Of a DNA stretch of 64,000 nt, positions 36,208 through 45,313 are shown piece by piece. Each line of letters begins with the position of its first letter. Position 1 is the first letter of the stretch. The DNA is from Allokutzneria multivorans (GTDB lineage Bacteria > Actinomycetota > Actinomycetes > Mycobacteriales > Pseudonocardiaceae), in assembly GCF_039537405.1 (NCBI RefSeq), contig NZ_BAABAL010000004.1, forward strand, positions 1-64,000, given 5' to 3'. A program made the translations under genes and the position numbers. The notes under the pieces were generated by a model. It was not told where the DNA came from, did not search any database, and saw only the letters and a list, made by a program, of their open reading frames with translations.

Positions 36208-36412
36208 ACATCCGAGCCCGCGCCGCGACCGAGAACGTCGCCCACTCCCGCGCCCCAGAAGCTTCGGCTTGTCTTGCCCGCACGTCCTCACCGCGACAGC
36301 TGGCCATTCCGTGCGCCCGTGCATCAACTGGACCAGTCGCGAGACTTAGACTGCTCCACCGAAATCCATGTAAAACGCCCGCACCCGCCCGCAAACCACC
36401 AGGTCAAGAAGG
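36208..36412 (+). other. Intergenic region left of the CRISPR array, possible leader
   Basis: I see no gene in these 205 bp. The terminal degenerate repeats lie at the other end of the array, so this side should hold the leader, but it is not clearly AT-rich. I find no convincing promoter. Confidence 0.4.
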
Positions 36413-36867
36413 GTCCTCCCCGCGCAGGCGGGGATGGTCCCAAGGTGATCAAGCGCTGCTACCAGTCGCTGGCGTCCTCCCCGCGCAGGCGGGGATGGTC
36501 CGGACCGCGCGCCGGTGCTGTGGGACGAGCTGTGGTGCTCCCCGCGCAGGCGGGGATGGTCCCTCCAGCGCTGCGGCTAGCCCGGGCAGGATGAAGTGCT
36601 CCCCGCGCAGGCGGGGATGGTCCCAGCCCGGAGAACGCGCCGGTGACGTACGGGTGGTGCTCCCCGCGCAGGCGGGGATGGTCCGTACCCCGAGGTCATC
36701 GGCCTGGCCGGAGCCATGGTGCTCCCCGCACAGGCGGGGATGGTCCCCACAACAAGCACGCCGCGCCCATGCCCGCGCTGTCCTCCCCGTGCGAACGGGG
36801 GTGGTCCGCCCTGGAACTGGATCCATAACCTCTGGGGCGGTCCTCCCCGTGTGAGCGGGGGTTTGTT
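36413..36867 (+). CRISPR. Type I-E-like CRISPR array, eight repeats and seven spacers, no cas genes
   Basis: 28-bp repeats start at 36413, 36474, 36535, 36596, 36657, 36719, 36780 and 36840. The consensus begins GTSCTCCCCGCGCAGG and ends CGGGGATGGTCC, with the CCCCGC/GCGGGG stem typical of type I-E repeats. Spacers are 32-34 bp, giving a ~61-bp period. The first two repeats begin GTCC, the next four GTGC. Repeats seven and eight drift (GTGCGAACGGGGGTGG, then GTGTGAGCGGGGGTTT), marking the trailer end, so transcription should run left to right. No cas gene is found anywhere in the window; the array needs Cas proteins from elsewhere or is inactive. Confidence 0.93.
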
Positions 36868-36900
36868 GTCGTTAGCGACCGCTGGGACGGGGGTTTGGGG

Positions 36901-36921
36901 GTCTTGAAGACTGGCGAACCC
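36901..36921 (+). repeat. Copy A of an intergenic GTCTT-S-AAGAC element
   Basis: The bases read GTCTTGAAGAC then TGGCGAACCC. A near copy with GTCTTCAAGAC then CGGCAAACCC lies at 48032-48052 on the same strand. Both are outside genes. The GTCTT/AAGAC arms form a small hairpin. Function unknown. Confidence 0.5.
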
Positions 36922-36945
36922 GACGGCCGGGACCCAACCACGCGG

Positions 36946-38157
36946 TCAGGGCGCTGTCACGGATCGTGCGGTGGCGAAGCCGGTCGTGGAGATGGTGTGC
37001 CACACCAGGGCTACGCCGACCGCCTGGATGGCCGCGGCGACGACCCACACGACGTCCAGGCCCAGGGAACCGGCGACGAAGCCACCGGCGAGCGCGCCGA
37101 GCGGGGCCATGCCCCACGTGAGGGCGCGGTGGCTGGTGAGGACGCGGCCGAGCAGAGCAGGGGGCGTGAACCGCTGTCGGCTGGACTGCGAACCGACGTT
37201 CCACACGAACGACGCCGCCATGTGCACGCCGAGCACCACGGCCACGAAAGACCAGTGCGCGGGCACGATGCCGACGAGGAGCTTGCAGGCGATCTCAAGG
37301 GTGACCGCGACGCGCATGGCCGCCGGAGGACCGAGTCGCGCGATGACCCGGCTCGCCATCGCCGCGCCGCCCGCGAAGCCCACAGCGGTGCAGGCCAACA
37401 ACAGTCCGTAGCCCCTGGCGTCGAGCCGCAGCACGTGTTCGACGTAAAGGGCCAGCGTGGCGAAGCCCATGAACCACGCGAAGGACGCGAACGACACCGC
37501 GACGGTGATGGAGCGGAGCAGCTTGATCGCGACGAGGTGCCGCAGGCCTTCCCGGATCTCCCGCAGCGGGCGGCCAGGCGGCCTGGTGGTGGGGGCACCG
37601 CGCAAGCGGAACGACAGCAGCACCGCGATCACCGTTGCCGCCGCGGCGATCCACCCGACCGCAGCCTGGCTCCAGACGACGAGGAAGCCAGCGAGCGGGG
37701 GGACGAGGAAGCGCACGACGCCGAAGTCGATCAGGAGCAGTCGCGAGTTGGCCGCGTCGAGCGCGTCGTTGGGCACGATCGACGGGACCATCGCCGCCCT
37801 CGTGCTCTCGGTGATCACCTGGCCGGCCACCAGCACGAAGGCGATCGCGATCAGGACGGGCAGCGACAGAAGCCCGGTGTGCACGGCAAGTGCCATGGCG
37901 ATGCACGCGAGCGCCTGCACGGTCAGGGCGGCGGCGAGCAGTGAGGCTCGGCGAACCCGGTCGATGATCACGCCGACGAGCAACGGGAACAGCACCCAGG
38001 GCAGCTGGCTGGCCGTGGTCGCGAGCGACACAGCCTGCGGATCACTGGTGATGCGCGCCGCGAGGAGCGGGACGACGGCCAACAGCATGCCCTCACCGCA
38101 GGACGCGGCCAGCGCGACGCCTTGCAGGTCACGCCAAGTTGTGTTGCACACGGACAC
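36946..38157 (-). CDS. MFS transporter, drug-exporter type
   Basis: A 403-residue membrane protein with about twelve hydrophobic segments. The loop after the second segment reads GVIIDRVRRASLL, the family's GxxxDRxxRR-like signature, and VAGQVITESTRAAMVPSIV fits the fourth and fifth helices of the MFS_3/enterobactin-exporter group. The GTG at 38157 is chosen because further upstream the frame crosses the divergent regulator gene. The gap to that gene is 63 bp, so a shared control region and regulation by the ArsR-type protein are likely. The transported compound is unknown. Confidence 0.87.
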   Translation of the reverse strand: MSVCNTTWRDLQGVALAASCGEGMLLAVVPLLAARITSDPQAVSLATTASQLPWVLFPLLVGVIIDRVRRASLLAAALTVQALACIAMALAVHTGLLSLPVLIAIAFVLVAGQVITESTRAAMVPSIVPNDALDAANSRLLLIDFGVVRFLVPPLAGFLVVWSQAAVGWIAAAATVIAVLLSFRLRGAPTTRPPGRPLREIREGLRHLVAIKLLRSITVAVSFASFAWFMGFATLALYVEHVLRLDARGYGLLLACTAVGFAGGAAMASRVIARLGPPAAMRVAVTLEIACKLLVGIVPAHWSFVAVVLGVHMAASFVWNVGSQSSRQRFTPPALLGRVLTSHRALTWGMAPLGALAGGFVAGSLGLDVVWVVAAAIQAVGVALVWHTISTTGFATARSVTAP

Positions 38158-38220
38158 ATGGTTGCGTCGGTGCCCGCCCGACCGATCACTTGAGCCAGGG
38201 CTAAAACGTCTGGAGGACCG

Positions 38221-39222
38221 ATGCGGCGATCCGTGGAACTCACGGGTGGCGTGGCCGAACGAATGCGGTTCTCGGTGTCGCAGCTGTGGGAGACCGTGGC
38301 GGGCCTGCGCCTGCTGACGCGGGACCGGACCGCTGTCCACGACAGGTGGATCGGCTGGGCAGGCGAACGGCTGGCGCGACTGGAGCGGGAACCGCGCTAC
38401 CGCCTGCTGCACTGGCTCATCACCGCAGCGCCGACGGTGCCGGAGTTCCTCGTTGTGACACCGGGCCTGCGCACAGTGCCAGTGGAAACCGAGCTCGCCG
38501 CCGTCAGCGAAACGCCCGCCGAGCGCGTGCGCGACTCCATCACGTGGACCTTCGGCGACCGGGATCTTCCGCGCGCCGCGCGGCGGGTCGTCGAGCACCC
38601 GGAGGAGTCGGCCGCAGAGCTGGCGGAAGTGCTCGCGGAGTGCCACAGGTTGATCATCGAGCCGATCTGGCCGCGCCTGGCCGGGGTCCTCGAAGGCGAC
38701 GTGGAGTGGCGCGGCAAGCACCTCGTCGAGTTCGGGTTGCCGCACGTGGCGCCCGGTTTGCACGACTCGATCAGCTGGCGTTCGGGCTCGCTGGTGATCG
38801 GCGATCCCGAGCAGGCGGAGACGCTGTCCGCGCACGATCGCGACGTCGTGCTCATCCCGTCGGCCTTCCTGTGGCCCGACGTCTACCTGCGGCACACCCC
38901 GCACCGGATCGCTTTGTGTTACCCGGCAAGGGGATTCGGCGCGTTCTGGCACCGAACCGAAGCGGTCTCCGACGGAGCGCTCGACGCCGTCGTCGGACGG
39001 ACGCGCGCCCGGCTGCTGCGCACGCTCGACCGGCCGAGGACGGTGTCCGAGCTGGCCAGCCTGCTCGCCGTCACCAACGGAGCCGTGTCGCAGCACCTCT
39101 CCGCGTTGCGGGCAGCAGGTCTTGTGGTGAGCAGGCGCAGCGGCAAAGAGGTCACCTCGCTGCGCACGGCACTGGGACACGCACTCGTGGATGGACAGTT
39201 GCCGGGATTCTGGTACGAGTAG
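38221..39222 (+). CDS. ArsR-type winged-helix regulator with DUF5937-like N-terminus
   Basis: A 333-residue protein. The last ~80 residues are a winged helix of the ArsR group: RLLRTLDRPRTVSELASLLAV, then TNGAVSQHLSALRAAGLV as recognition helix, then a wing with RRSGKEV. The long N-terminal part (VAERMRFSVSQLWETVAGLRLL...) matches DUF5937-type regulators of actinobacteria, where it probably senses a ligand. It has a GGAGGA ribosome site. Divergent from the MFS gene by 63 bp, it is the natural candidate to control the exporter; that link is inferred from arrangement. The methyltransferase gene starts 4 bp after its stop. Confidence 0.87.
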   Translation: MRRSVELTGGVAERMRFSVSQLWETVAGLRLLTRDRTAVHDRWIGWAGERLARLEREPRYRLLHWLITAAPTVPEFLVVTPGLRTVPVETELAAVSETPAERVRDSITWTFGDRDLPRAARRVVEHPEESAAELAEVLAECHRLIIEPIWPRLAGVLEGDVEWRGKHLVEFGLPHVAPGLHDSISWRSGSLVIGDPEQAETLSAHDRDVVLIPSAFLWPDVYLRHTPHRIALCYPARGFGAFWHRTEAVSDGALDAVVGRTRARLLRTLDRPRTVSELASLLAVTNGAVSQHLSALRAAGLVVSRRSGKEVTSLRTALGHALVDGQLPGFWYE

Positions 39223-39226
39223 GGGT

Positions 39227-39940
39227 ATGCACAGCTACGACGGGCTCGCCGAGGCGTACGCGGCGGAGAACGAGACCAGCCTCATGAACGCCCACTACGA
39301 GCGCCCCGCCATGCTCGACCTCGCGGGAGACGTGGCCGGGCGGCGCGTCCTCGACGCGGGCTGTGGCGCGGGGCCGCTGTTCGCCGCACTCCGCGAGCGC
39401 GGAGCGAACGTGAGCGGCTTCGACGTGAGCGCGGGGATGCTGGAGCAAGCCCGGCGCAGGCTCGGCGACGACGCGGACCTCAAGGTCGCTGACCTCGCCG
39501 ACCCGTTACCCTACGCCGACGATTCCTTCGACGACGTCGTGGCGTCGTTGGTGCTGCACTACCTGGAGGACTGGGCGCCGGTGCTGGCGGAGGTGCGGCG
39601 TGTGCTGAAGCCAGGAGGACGACTCATCGTCTCCGTCGACAACCCGTTCGCGATCATCCTGCTCCAGCACCGAGCCGGGGAGAAGCCGAACTACTTCACG
39701 ACAGAGCGGCGCGACGAGGAGTGGGCGATCGGTGGCCACACCGCGAAGCTGACCTTCTGGAACCGGCCGCTGCACGCGATGACCGACTCGTTCACGGCAG
39801 CTGGGTTCCGGATCGCCAAGATCCACGAAGCCAGGCCGGTGGCCGCCGCGCGGGAGCTGTTCCCGGAGGACTTCGACAGTCTCGACGCCTTCCCTGGCTT
39901 CCTCTTCTTCGTGCTCGAAAGCGCTGCTGAGAGCCCATGA
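39227..39940 (+). CDS. Class I SAM-dependent methyltransferase
   Basis: A 237-residue protein with the type 11 methyltransferase motifs: motif I VLDAGCGAGPLFAAL near residue 42, the acidic FDVSAGMLEQA, the post-motif DDSFDDVVASLVLHYLED, and the motif III region LKPGGRLIVSVDNP. No membrane segment. It starts 4 bp after the regulator and is almost surely cotranscribed with it. The substrate is unknown; with an adjacent exporter and regulator it may modify a small toxic compound, but this is only inference. Confidence 0.88.
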   Translation: MHSYDGLAEAYAAENETSLMNAHYERPAMLDLAGDVAGRRVLDAGCGAGPLFAALRERGANVSGFDVSAGMLEQARRRLGDDADLKVADLADPLPYADDSFDDVVASLVLHYLEDWAPVLAEVRRVLKPGGRLIVSVDNPFAIILLQHRAGEKPNYFTTERRDEEWAIGGHTAKLTFWNRPLHAMTDSFTAAGFRIAKIHEARPVAAARELFPEDFDSLDAFPGFLFFVLESAAESP

Positions 39941-40257
39941 CCAGAACAGGTGAGCTGACACGGCGAGCGCGGCGCGGTCCTCGTCACCGTCCACAATGGC
40001 CTGACAGATCGCTCGCCGCAGGCAAGGTGTGCGAGCGCCCGGCCTGCCCGCAGCGCGCGTTCCCCGCGATCGGCAAACCATTGCGTGTGGACGAGAACAG
40101 CAGTACGGCGCTGCCCTGTCCGCCCGCGGATCGGCACTTGCCTGAACGTCCATAAACGTCCGTGGCGCCAAGCCGTTGAGTTTCGATCACGGCGATCCCG
40201 GCCGCACCGCGCCGACCCTAACCTCTGATCTCCGCCACCGCACAGGAGGTCCAGCAG
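39941..40257. other. Intergenic region without a supported gene
   Basis: These 317 bp hold short open frames on both strands, but none has a ribosome site plus a recognisable product. The last ~25 bases carry the AGGAGGT site of the first copy of the tandem family. I see no tRNA or strong hairpin. Confidence 0.5.
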
Positions 40258-41146
40258 GTGAAGATCCGCGCCAAGGACGGGGACGTCTTCCACATCAACG
40301 AACACCACGTCATCCGCCTGTACCGCGCGGTCAACCGGGACAGGATCGGCACCTCGACCGGCACCCACGTCGTCCTGCTGGCCGAGTTCAGCGACTGGAA
40401 CGGCCTCGCGGAGAAGGCGATCGTGTCGAAGGCCGTCTTCAGCCACAACAGGATCGAGTGGAAGAAGAAGGGCACCGAGCTGTTCCCCTCCGAGGCGGCC
40501 ACGTCGTGCGGCTCACCGGCCCGGAGATCCAGGCGCTGGCCTCCTACCTCAACGACGTCGACATCGCGATCCCCGTGCGCCAGCGCACCGCGGACTTCTC
40601 CAGCGCGCTCACCGTGATCGAGGAGATGAAGGCCAGGCCGAAGTCCGCGAGGCTGAACCTCCAGTGGCCCGCCAGGCTGGCGTCAGGGGTGAAGCACAAG
40701 GCCGGATCGACGGGTGATGACCACTCCGAACACTTCGTCTGGGGGCCGGGCGGAGACCTGGAGTACCCGCACCGAGATCGAAGAACAAGCGGCACTTCGA
40801 CTTCTCCAACGACATCACGGTTGATCGTGCCGGGACGTTGCCGGAGGACGACGTGGTCCTGACCGTGCTGGAGAAGGTGCTCAAGGCCGTCGTCTACGGC
40901 GAGGACATCGCCGCTCCGGCTCCGGTCAAGGAGAAGAAGCAGCAGCAGAGCTCCGAGTCCGATGACCAGGCCGGACAGGTCGAGGACGTCGTGGTGATCG
41001 ACCCCCTCTACGTCGCCTACGCCGAGAAGAACGAGGTCGACGCGGCCTGGGTGGCGGAGGTGGCGACGGAGTTCGGCATCTCGCCCCAGGAGATCGCCGG
41101 GTGGGCGCTGGAGGGACTCGTAGAGCTGCGGAACATCGACGTGTGA
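40258..41146 (+). pseudogene. Tandem family copy 1, broken by frameshifts and a deletion
   Basis: This is a degraded copy of the intact gene at 42247. Starting at GTG 40258 after AGGAGGT, it matches the family as MKIRAKDGDVFHINEHHV..., then shifts frame near 40500 (after LFPSEAAT), continues as RLTGPEIQALASYLND..., loses about 55-60 bases near 40770 (the HIHCFVKPDGTLYEAL segment), and resumes in a third frame as EDDVVLTVLEKVLKAVVYGED. The C-terminal helical segment (VAYAEKNEVDAAWVAEVA...) is intact. Two frame changes plus a deletion argue for a true pseudogene rather than a sequencing error. I do not recognise the family. Confidence 0.85.
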
Positions 41147-41159
41147 GAGCCGGGGGTGT

Positions 41160-41197
41160 CCGGGCGCCACTGTCCATTGAAGACGGTCGGCGCCCGG
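41160..41197 (+). terminator. Hairpin between tandem copies 1 and 2
   Basis: CCGGGCGCC at 41160-41168 pairs perfectly with GGCGCCCGG at 41189-41197 around a 20-base loop, 14 bp after the stop of copy 1. No U run follows. It may end transcription of copy 1 or be a simple barrier. Confidence 0.5.
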
Positions 41198-41256
41198 GCT
41201 CGTCCTCAGCGCCCGAACGTCCACCAACCTCGACAACAGCGCAGGAGGTCCAGCAG

Positions 41257-42215
41257 GTGAAGATCCGCGCCAAGGACGGAACAACCTTCCACATCAACGA
41301 ACACCACGTCATCTACCTCTACCGCGCCGTCAACCGGGACAGGATCGGCACCTCGACCGACACCCACGTCGTCCTGATGACGGACTTCCGCGACTGGACC
41401 GGCCTCGCCGAGAAGGCGAAGGAGTCGGGGGCGGAGTTCAGCCACGCCAAGATCGTGTGGAAGCGGAAGAAGGAAGAACTGTTCCCCGCCAAGGCCGCGA
41501 ACATGGTGAAGCTCACCGGGCCGGAGATCCAGGCGCTGGCTTCCTACCTCAACGACGGCGTCGAGGTCTCGATCGCCAAACGCCAGCGCACGGCGGACTT
41601 CTCCAGCGCGCTCGCGGTGATCGAGGACCTCAAGCGGGTCGCCGTCAGCACGGTGCTGGACTTCCCGTGGCCGGCCAGGTTCGCCTTGGGCGTGAAGCAC
41701 GAGGACGGATCGACCGGCCGAAGCACACCGAGCACTTCGTGTGGGGTGAGGGAGGAACCCTGGAGTACCCGCACATCCACTGCTTCGTCAAACCCGACGG
41801 CACGCTCTACGAGGCGCTCGCCACGCTCAAGCCGCTGGCGGGCGAGGAGGACAAGCGGCACTTCAAGTTCCTCAACAACCTCACCGTCCCGCGCGAGGGC
41901 ACGCTGCGCGAGGACGACGCCGTGCTGACCGTGTTGGAGAAGGTGCTCAACGCTGTCGTCTACGGCGAGGACATCTCTGCCCCGCCCCCGGCCAAACCGA
42001 CCAGGCGGCGCGGCAAACAGCAGGACACCGCCGAGGACGACCAGGTCGTCCAGCCGGTCCAGCCCGCCGTGGTGGTCCACGCCCGCTACGTCGCCTACGC
42101 CAAGAAGCACTCGGTCGAACTGCCGTGGGTGACCGATATCGCGACGAAGAACAACATTCCGCCCGAGGACATCGACGAGTGGTCCATCGCGGATCTGAAG
42201 TCCCTGCCTGCCTAG
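41257..42215 (+). pseudogene. Tandem family copy 2, single-base frameshift
   Basis: It starts at GTG 41257 with the same AGGAGGTCCAGCAG leader as its neighbours. The first ~155 codons read MKIRAKDGTTFHINEHHVIYLYRAV... and match copy 3 closely. Near 41718, between GGATCG and CACACCGAG, copy 2 has 11 bases where copies 1 and 3 have 12, so the frame changes. The rest (HTEHFVWGEGG..., HIHCFVKPDGTLYEAL..., and the C-terminal VAYAKKHSVELPWVTDIA) continues intact to 42215. One lost base is the only defect, so sequencing error, recent decay or phase variation are all possible. The product family is unknown. Confidence 0.8.
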
Positions 42216-42246
42216 AACGTCGACAACAGCACAGGAGGTCCAGCAG

Positions 42247-43212
42247 GTGAAGATCCGTGCCAGTGACGGAACCGTCTTCCACATCAACGAACACCACGTC
42301 ATCTACCTCTACCGCGCGGTCAACCGGGACAGGATCGGCACCTCGACCGGCACCCACGTCGTCCTGCTGAGCAAGTTCGCCGACTGGAACGGCCTCGCCG
42401 AGACGGCGAACGATTCGGGGGCGGAGTTCAGCCACGCCAAGATCACGTGGAAGAAGAAGGGGAGCGAGCTGTTCCCGGCGAAGGCGCAGAGCATGGCGAA
42501 GCTCACCGGGCCGGAGATCCAGGCGCTGGCTTCCTACCTCAATGACGACGTCGAAATCGCGATCCCCGTGCGCCAGCGCAGCGCGGACTTTTCCAGCGCG
42601 CTCGCGGTGATCGAGGATCTCAAGCGGGTCGCCGTCAGCACGGTGCTGGACTTCCCGTGGCCGGCCAGGTTCGCCTTGGGCGTGAAGTACAAGAGTGGAT
42701 CGAGGGGGGACCACCACACCGAGCACTTCGTGTGGGGTGAGGGCGGAGACCAGGATTACCCGCACATCCACTGCTTCGTCAAACCCGACGGCACGCTCTA
42801 CGAGGCGCTTGCCACGCTCAAACCGGTGAACGGCAAGGACAAGCGGCACTTCAAGTTCCTCAACAACCTCACCGTCCCGCGCGAGGGCACGCTGCGCGAG
42901 GACGATGCCGTGCTGACGGTGCTGGAGAAGGTGCTCAAGGCCGTGGTCTACGGCGAGGACATCGCCGCCCCGGCTCCGGCCAAACCGCCCAGGCGTCGCG
43001 GCAAACAGCAGCAGAACGCCTCCGAGGAAGAGGAGGTCGTGGCCGTCGAGGTGGTCGCGCCGATCGACGGGCACTTCGTCAAGTACGCCCTGACGCACGG
43101 GAAGGATCCCGCCTGGGTGGCGAGGCTGGCAACGGGGGCCGGGATCGAACCCGAGACCATCCACACCTGGGAGATCTGGAACTTCGAGGCACTGGAGGAC
43201 AACGAGGTGTGA
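42247..43212 (+). CDS. Intact member of an unrecognised tandem gene family (copy 3)
   Basis: A 321-residue soluble protein that I cannot assign to a family. Its GTG start at 42247 has a perfect AGGAGGT seven bases upstream. Residues 1-240 are nearly identical to copies 1 and 2: FHINEHHVIYLYRAVNRDR, a TGPEIQALASYLND segment, WPARFALGVK, then HIHCFVKPDGTLYEAL and LTVPREGTLREDDAVLTVLEKVLKAVVYGED. A short linker rich in Pro, Arg, Lys and Gln follows. The last ~50 residues (FVKYALTHGKDPAWVARLATGAGIEPETI) form a small helical domain that differs strongly among the copies. It has no signal peptide or membrane segment. A conserved body with a variable tail suggests the tail sets a partner or target; that is inference. 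Confidence 0.8.
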   Translation: MKIRASDGTVFHINEHHVIYLYRAVNRDRIGTSTGTHVVLLSKFADWNGLAETANDSGAEFSHAKITWKKKGSELFPAKAQSMAKLTGPEIQALASYLNDDVEIAIPVRQRSADFSSALAVIEDLKRVAVSTVLDFPWPARFALGVKYKSGSRGDHHTEHFVWGEGGDQDYPHIHCFVKPDGTLYEALATLKPVNGKDKRHFKFLNNLTVPREGTLREDDAVLTVLEKVLKAVVYGEDIAAPAPAKPPRRRGKQQQNASEEEEVVAVEVVAPIDGHFVKYALTHGKDPAWVARLATGAGIEPETIHTWEIWNFEALEDNEV

Positions 43213-43233
43213 CGCTGGGGGTACCCGTGTGCG

Positions 43234-43265
43234 GGTGGCCCCGCTCGTTGATGAGCGGGGCCACC
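43234..43265. terminator. Bidirectional terminator-like hairpin between the tandem family and the EF-G paralogue
   Basis: A perfect 13-bp stem, GGTGGCCCCGCTC at 43234-43246 and GAGCGGGGCCACC at 43253-43265, with loop GTTGAT. It lies between two convergent genes (ends at 43212 and 43271) and should stop transcription from both sides. No clear U run is seen, as is common in actinomycetes. Confidence 0.8.
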
Positions 43266-43270
43266 TGAAC

Positions 43271-45295
43271 TCACTTCGGCGCGAGCGCGAAGCCGGCGGG
43301 CTTGGCGGTGAAACTGCCGCGCCCGTGCGTCCGGCTGCGCAGGCGGTCGGAGTACCCGAACAGCTCGGCCAACGGCACCGTCGCGGTGATCGTCACCGTG
43401 CCGGAGCGCGATGCCGACGCCGACACCTGGCCGCGCCGCATCGCCAGGTCGCCGAGCACCGTGCCCATGGCGTCCTCGGGAACGGTGACCGCGACCTCGG
43501 ACACCGGCTCCAGCAACGCCATCTTGCTGGCGCGCAAGGCTTCCCGGAGCCCGAGCCGGCCAGCGGTCCGGAACGCCAGCTCCGAGGAGTCCTTCACGTG
43601 CGTCGCGCCATCGGTGAGCGTGACGCGCACGCCGGTGACGGGATGGCCGCCGAGCGGCCCGTCCGCCAGCGCGTCCCGGCACCCGGCCTCGACCGCGCGC
43701 ACGAACTCGCGAGGCACCGCGCCGCCGACGACGGCCGACTGGAACACGAACTCCTCCTCTTCCGCGGGCTCGACATCGAGGACGATGCGAGCGAACTGGC
43801 CGGAACCGCCGTCCTGCTTCACGTGCTTGTACTCCAGCCCTGCCACCCCGGACAGCACCGTTTCCCGGTAGGCCACACGGGGGCGACCGACGGAGATCTC
43901 CACGCCGTAGGCGCGACGGATCTTCTCCACCGCGACCTCCAGGTGCAGCTCGCCCAAGCCGGACAACAGTGTCTGCCCGGTCTCGGAGTCGGTCCGCACG
44001 ACCAACGACGGGTCTTCGTCGGTCGTGCGCAGCAACGCCGTCGCGAGCCGGTCGGTGTCAGCGGCCGACCGCGTCTCGATCGCAACGGAGACAACGGGAT
44101 CAGCCACCACCGGCGGCTCGAAGAGCACCGGCGCCGAGCGCGCGCAGAGGCTCGCCCCAGCACGCGCGTTCTTCGGGCCCACCACCGCGACGATGTCGCC
44201 CGCCACGGCCCGCTCGACCTCCGTGTGCCGGTCGGCCTGGACCCGGAGGATGCGCGAGATCCGCTCGGACTTCCGCGTACCGGCGTCGAACACCTCCGCT
44301 CCCTTGTGGACAGTCCCGGAGTACACGCGAAGGAACGTCAACCGCCCCGTCGGCGCCACGACCACCTTGAAAGCCAAGGCGGACAACGGCGCGTCCAGGT
44401 CGGCTGGTCGCTCCTGCTCCTCGTCGGCCCACACACCGTGCACCGGCGGAACGTCCACAGGGGACGGCAGGTACGCGATGACGGCGGCCAGCAAGGGCTC
44501 AATTCCACGGTTGCGGTAGGCCGAGCCGCACAGCACGACCAGGCCCTCACCGCTGTGGGTCAGCTCGCGCAGCGCCGAAGCCAACGTCGAAGCGGACATC
44601 TCCTGCTGTGCGCAGAACTCCTCCAATGCGGCCGAATGTCGTTCTGCCACAGCCTCTTCGAGTACGCGACGCCGACGCCGGGCCTCGTCGAGCAGTGCGT
44701 CCGGAACCGGGCCCTCCTCGAAACCGCCGTCGTCGGACCAGAGCAACGCGCGCATCTGGACCAGGTCGACGACACCGGCGAACTCGTTCTCCTGGCCGAT
44801 CGGCAGCTGGACCACCATCGGCGCTGGGTGCAGGCGCTCGCGGATCGACTCCACGGCAGCGTCCAGATCAGCTCCCACGCGGTCCATCTTGTTGACGAAG
44901 GCGAACCTCGGCACACCGTGACGATCAGCTTGGCGCCACACGGATTCGCTCTGCGGCTCCACGCCCGCCACGGCGTCGAAGACCGCGATCGCGCCGTCCA
45001 GCACGCGCAGCGACCGCTCCACCTCGTCGGAGAAGTCGACGTGCCCGGGGGTGTCGATCAGGTTGATCTGGTGACCGTCCCACGTGCAGCTCACCGCCGC
45101 GGCGAAGATCGTGATGCCGCGATCGCGCTCCTGCGAGTCGAAGTCGGTGACCGTCGTCCCGTCGTGCACCTCGCCGCGCTTGTGCGTGGTGCCCGTCGCG
45201 TAGAGAACGCGCTCGGTGAGCGTGGTCTTGCCGGCGTCGACGTGCGCGAGGATGCCGAGGTTGCGGATGGTGGTCAGGGGTTGGTTCGTACGCAC
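43271..45295 (-). CDS. Elongation factor G paralogue (translational GTPase)
   Basis: A 674-residue GTPase with all G motifs: AHVDAGKTT (G1), RGITI (G2 region), DTPGHVDF (G3), NKMDR (G4) and CGSAYRNRG near G5. The C-terminal domains include GLGELHLEVAVEKIRR (domain III), GHPVTGVRVTLTDG (domain IV) and an EPVSEVAVTVPEDAMGTVLGDLAMRRGQV domain V. It resembles the second EF-G of actinomycetes, and more distantly TetM/OtrA ribosome-protection proteins. It is not next to the str operon partners rpsL, rpsG or tuf, so it is probably not the housekeeping copy. A role in drug tolerance or ribosome rescue is possible. The start is GTG with GAAAGG upstream; a short leader frame and hairpin precede it. Confidence 0.92.
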   Translation of the reverse strand: MRTNQPLTTIRNLGILAHVDAGKTTLTERVLYATGTTHKRGEVHDGTTVTDFDSQERDRGITIFAAAVSCTWDGHQINLIDTPGHVDFSDEVERSLRVLDGAIAVFDAVAGVEPQSESVWRQADRHGVPRFAFVNKMDRVGADLDAAVESIRERLHPAPMVVQLPIGQENEFAGVVDLVQMRALLWSDDGGFEEGPVPDALLDEARRRRRVLEEAVAERHSAALEEFCAQQEMSASTLASALRELTHSGEGLVVLCGSAYRNRGIEPLLAAVIAYLPSPVDVPPVHGVWADEEQERPADLDAPLSALAFKVVVAPTGRLTFLRVYSGTVHKGAEVFDAGTRKSERISRILRVQADRHTEVERAVAGDIVAVVGPKNARAGASLCARSAPVLFEPPVVADPVVSVAIETRSAADTDRLATALLRTTDEDPSLVVRTDSETGQTLLSGLGELHLEVAVEKIRRAYGVEISVGRPRVAYRETVLSGVAGLEYKHVKQDGGSGQFARIVLDVEPAEEEEFVFQSAVVGGAVPREFVRAVEAGCRDALADGPLGGHPVTGVRVTLTDGATHVKDSSELAFRTAGRLGLREALRASKMALLEPVSEVAVTVPEDAMGTVLGDLAMRRGQVSASASRSGTVTITATVPLAELFGYSDRLRSRTHGRGSFTAKPAGFALAPK

Positions 45296-45313
45296 GGCAC
45301 TGGGCCTTTCACG

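Noticed and set aside
36449..36826. Open frames on both strands across the CRISPR array (repeated SPRRRGWS or GDHPRLCGEH peptides)
   Set aside because: The repetition comes from the 28-bp repeats with 33-bp spacers; there is no ribosome site or conserved protein.
39937..40155. Small plus-strand frame between the methyltransferase and the tandem family
   Set aside because: No ribosome site, Arg/Pro-rich composition and overlap with an equally open antisense frame.
40258..42215. Programmed frameshifting in tandem copies 1 and 2
   Set aside because: Copy 1 also has a deletion of about 55-60 bases and a second shift. The shift sites in the two copies differ and lack a slippery heptamer, so decay is simpler.
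42247..43212. Assigning the tandem family to CRISPR-associated proteins because of proximity
   Set aside because: No Cas motif or RNA-binding fold is visible and the array is 3.4 kb away with unrelated genes between.
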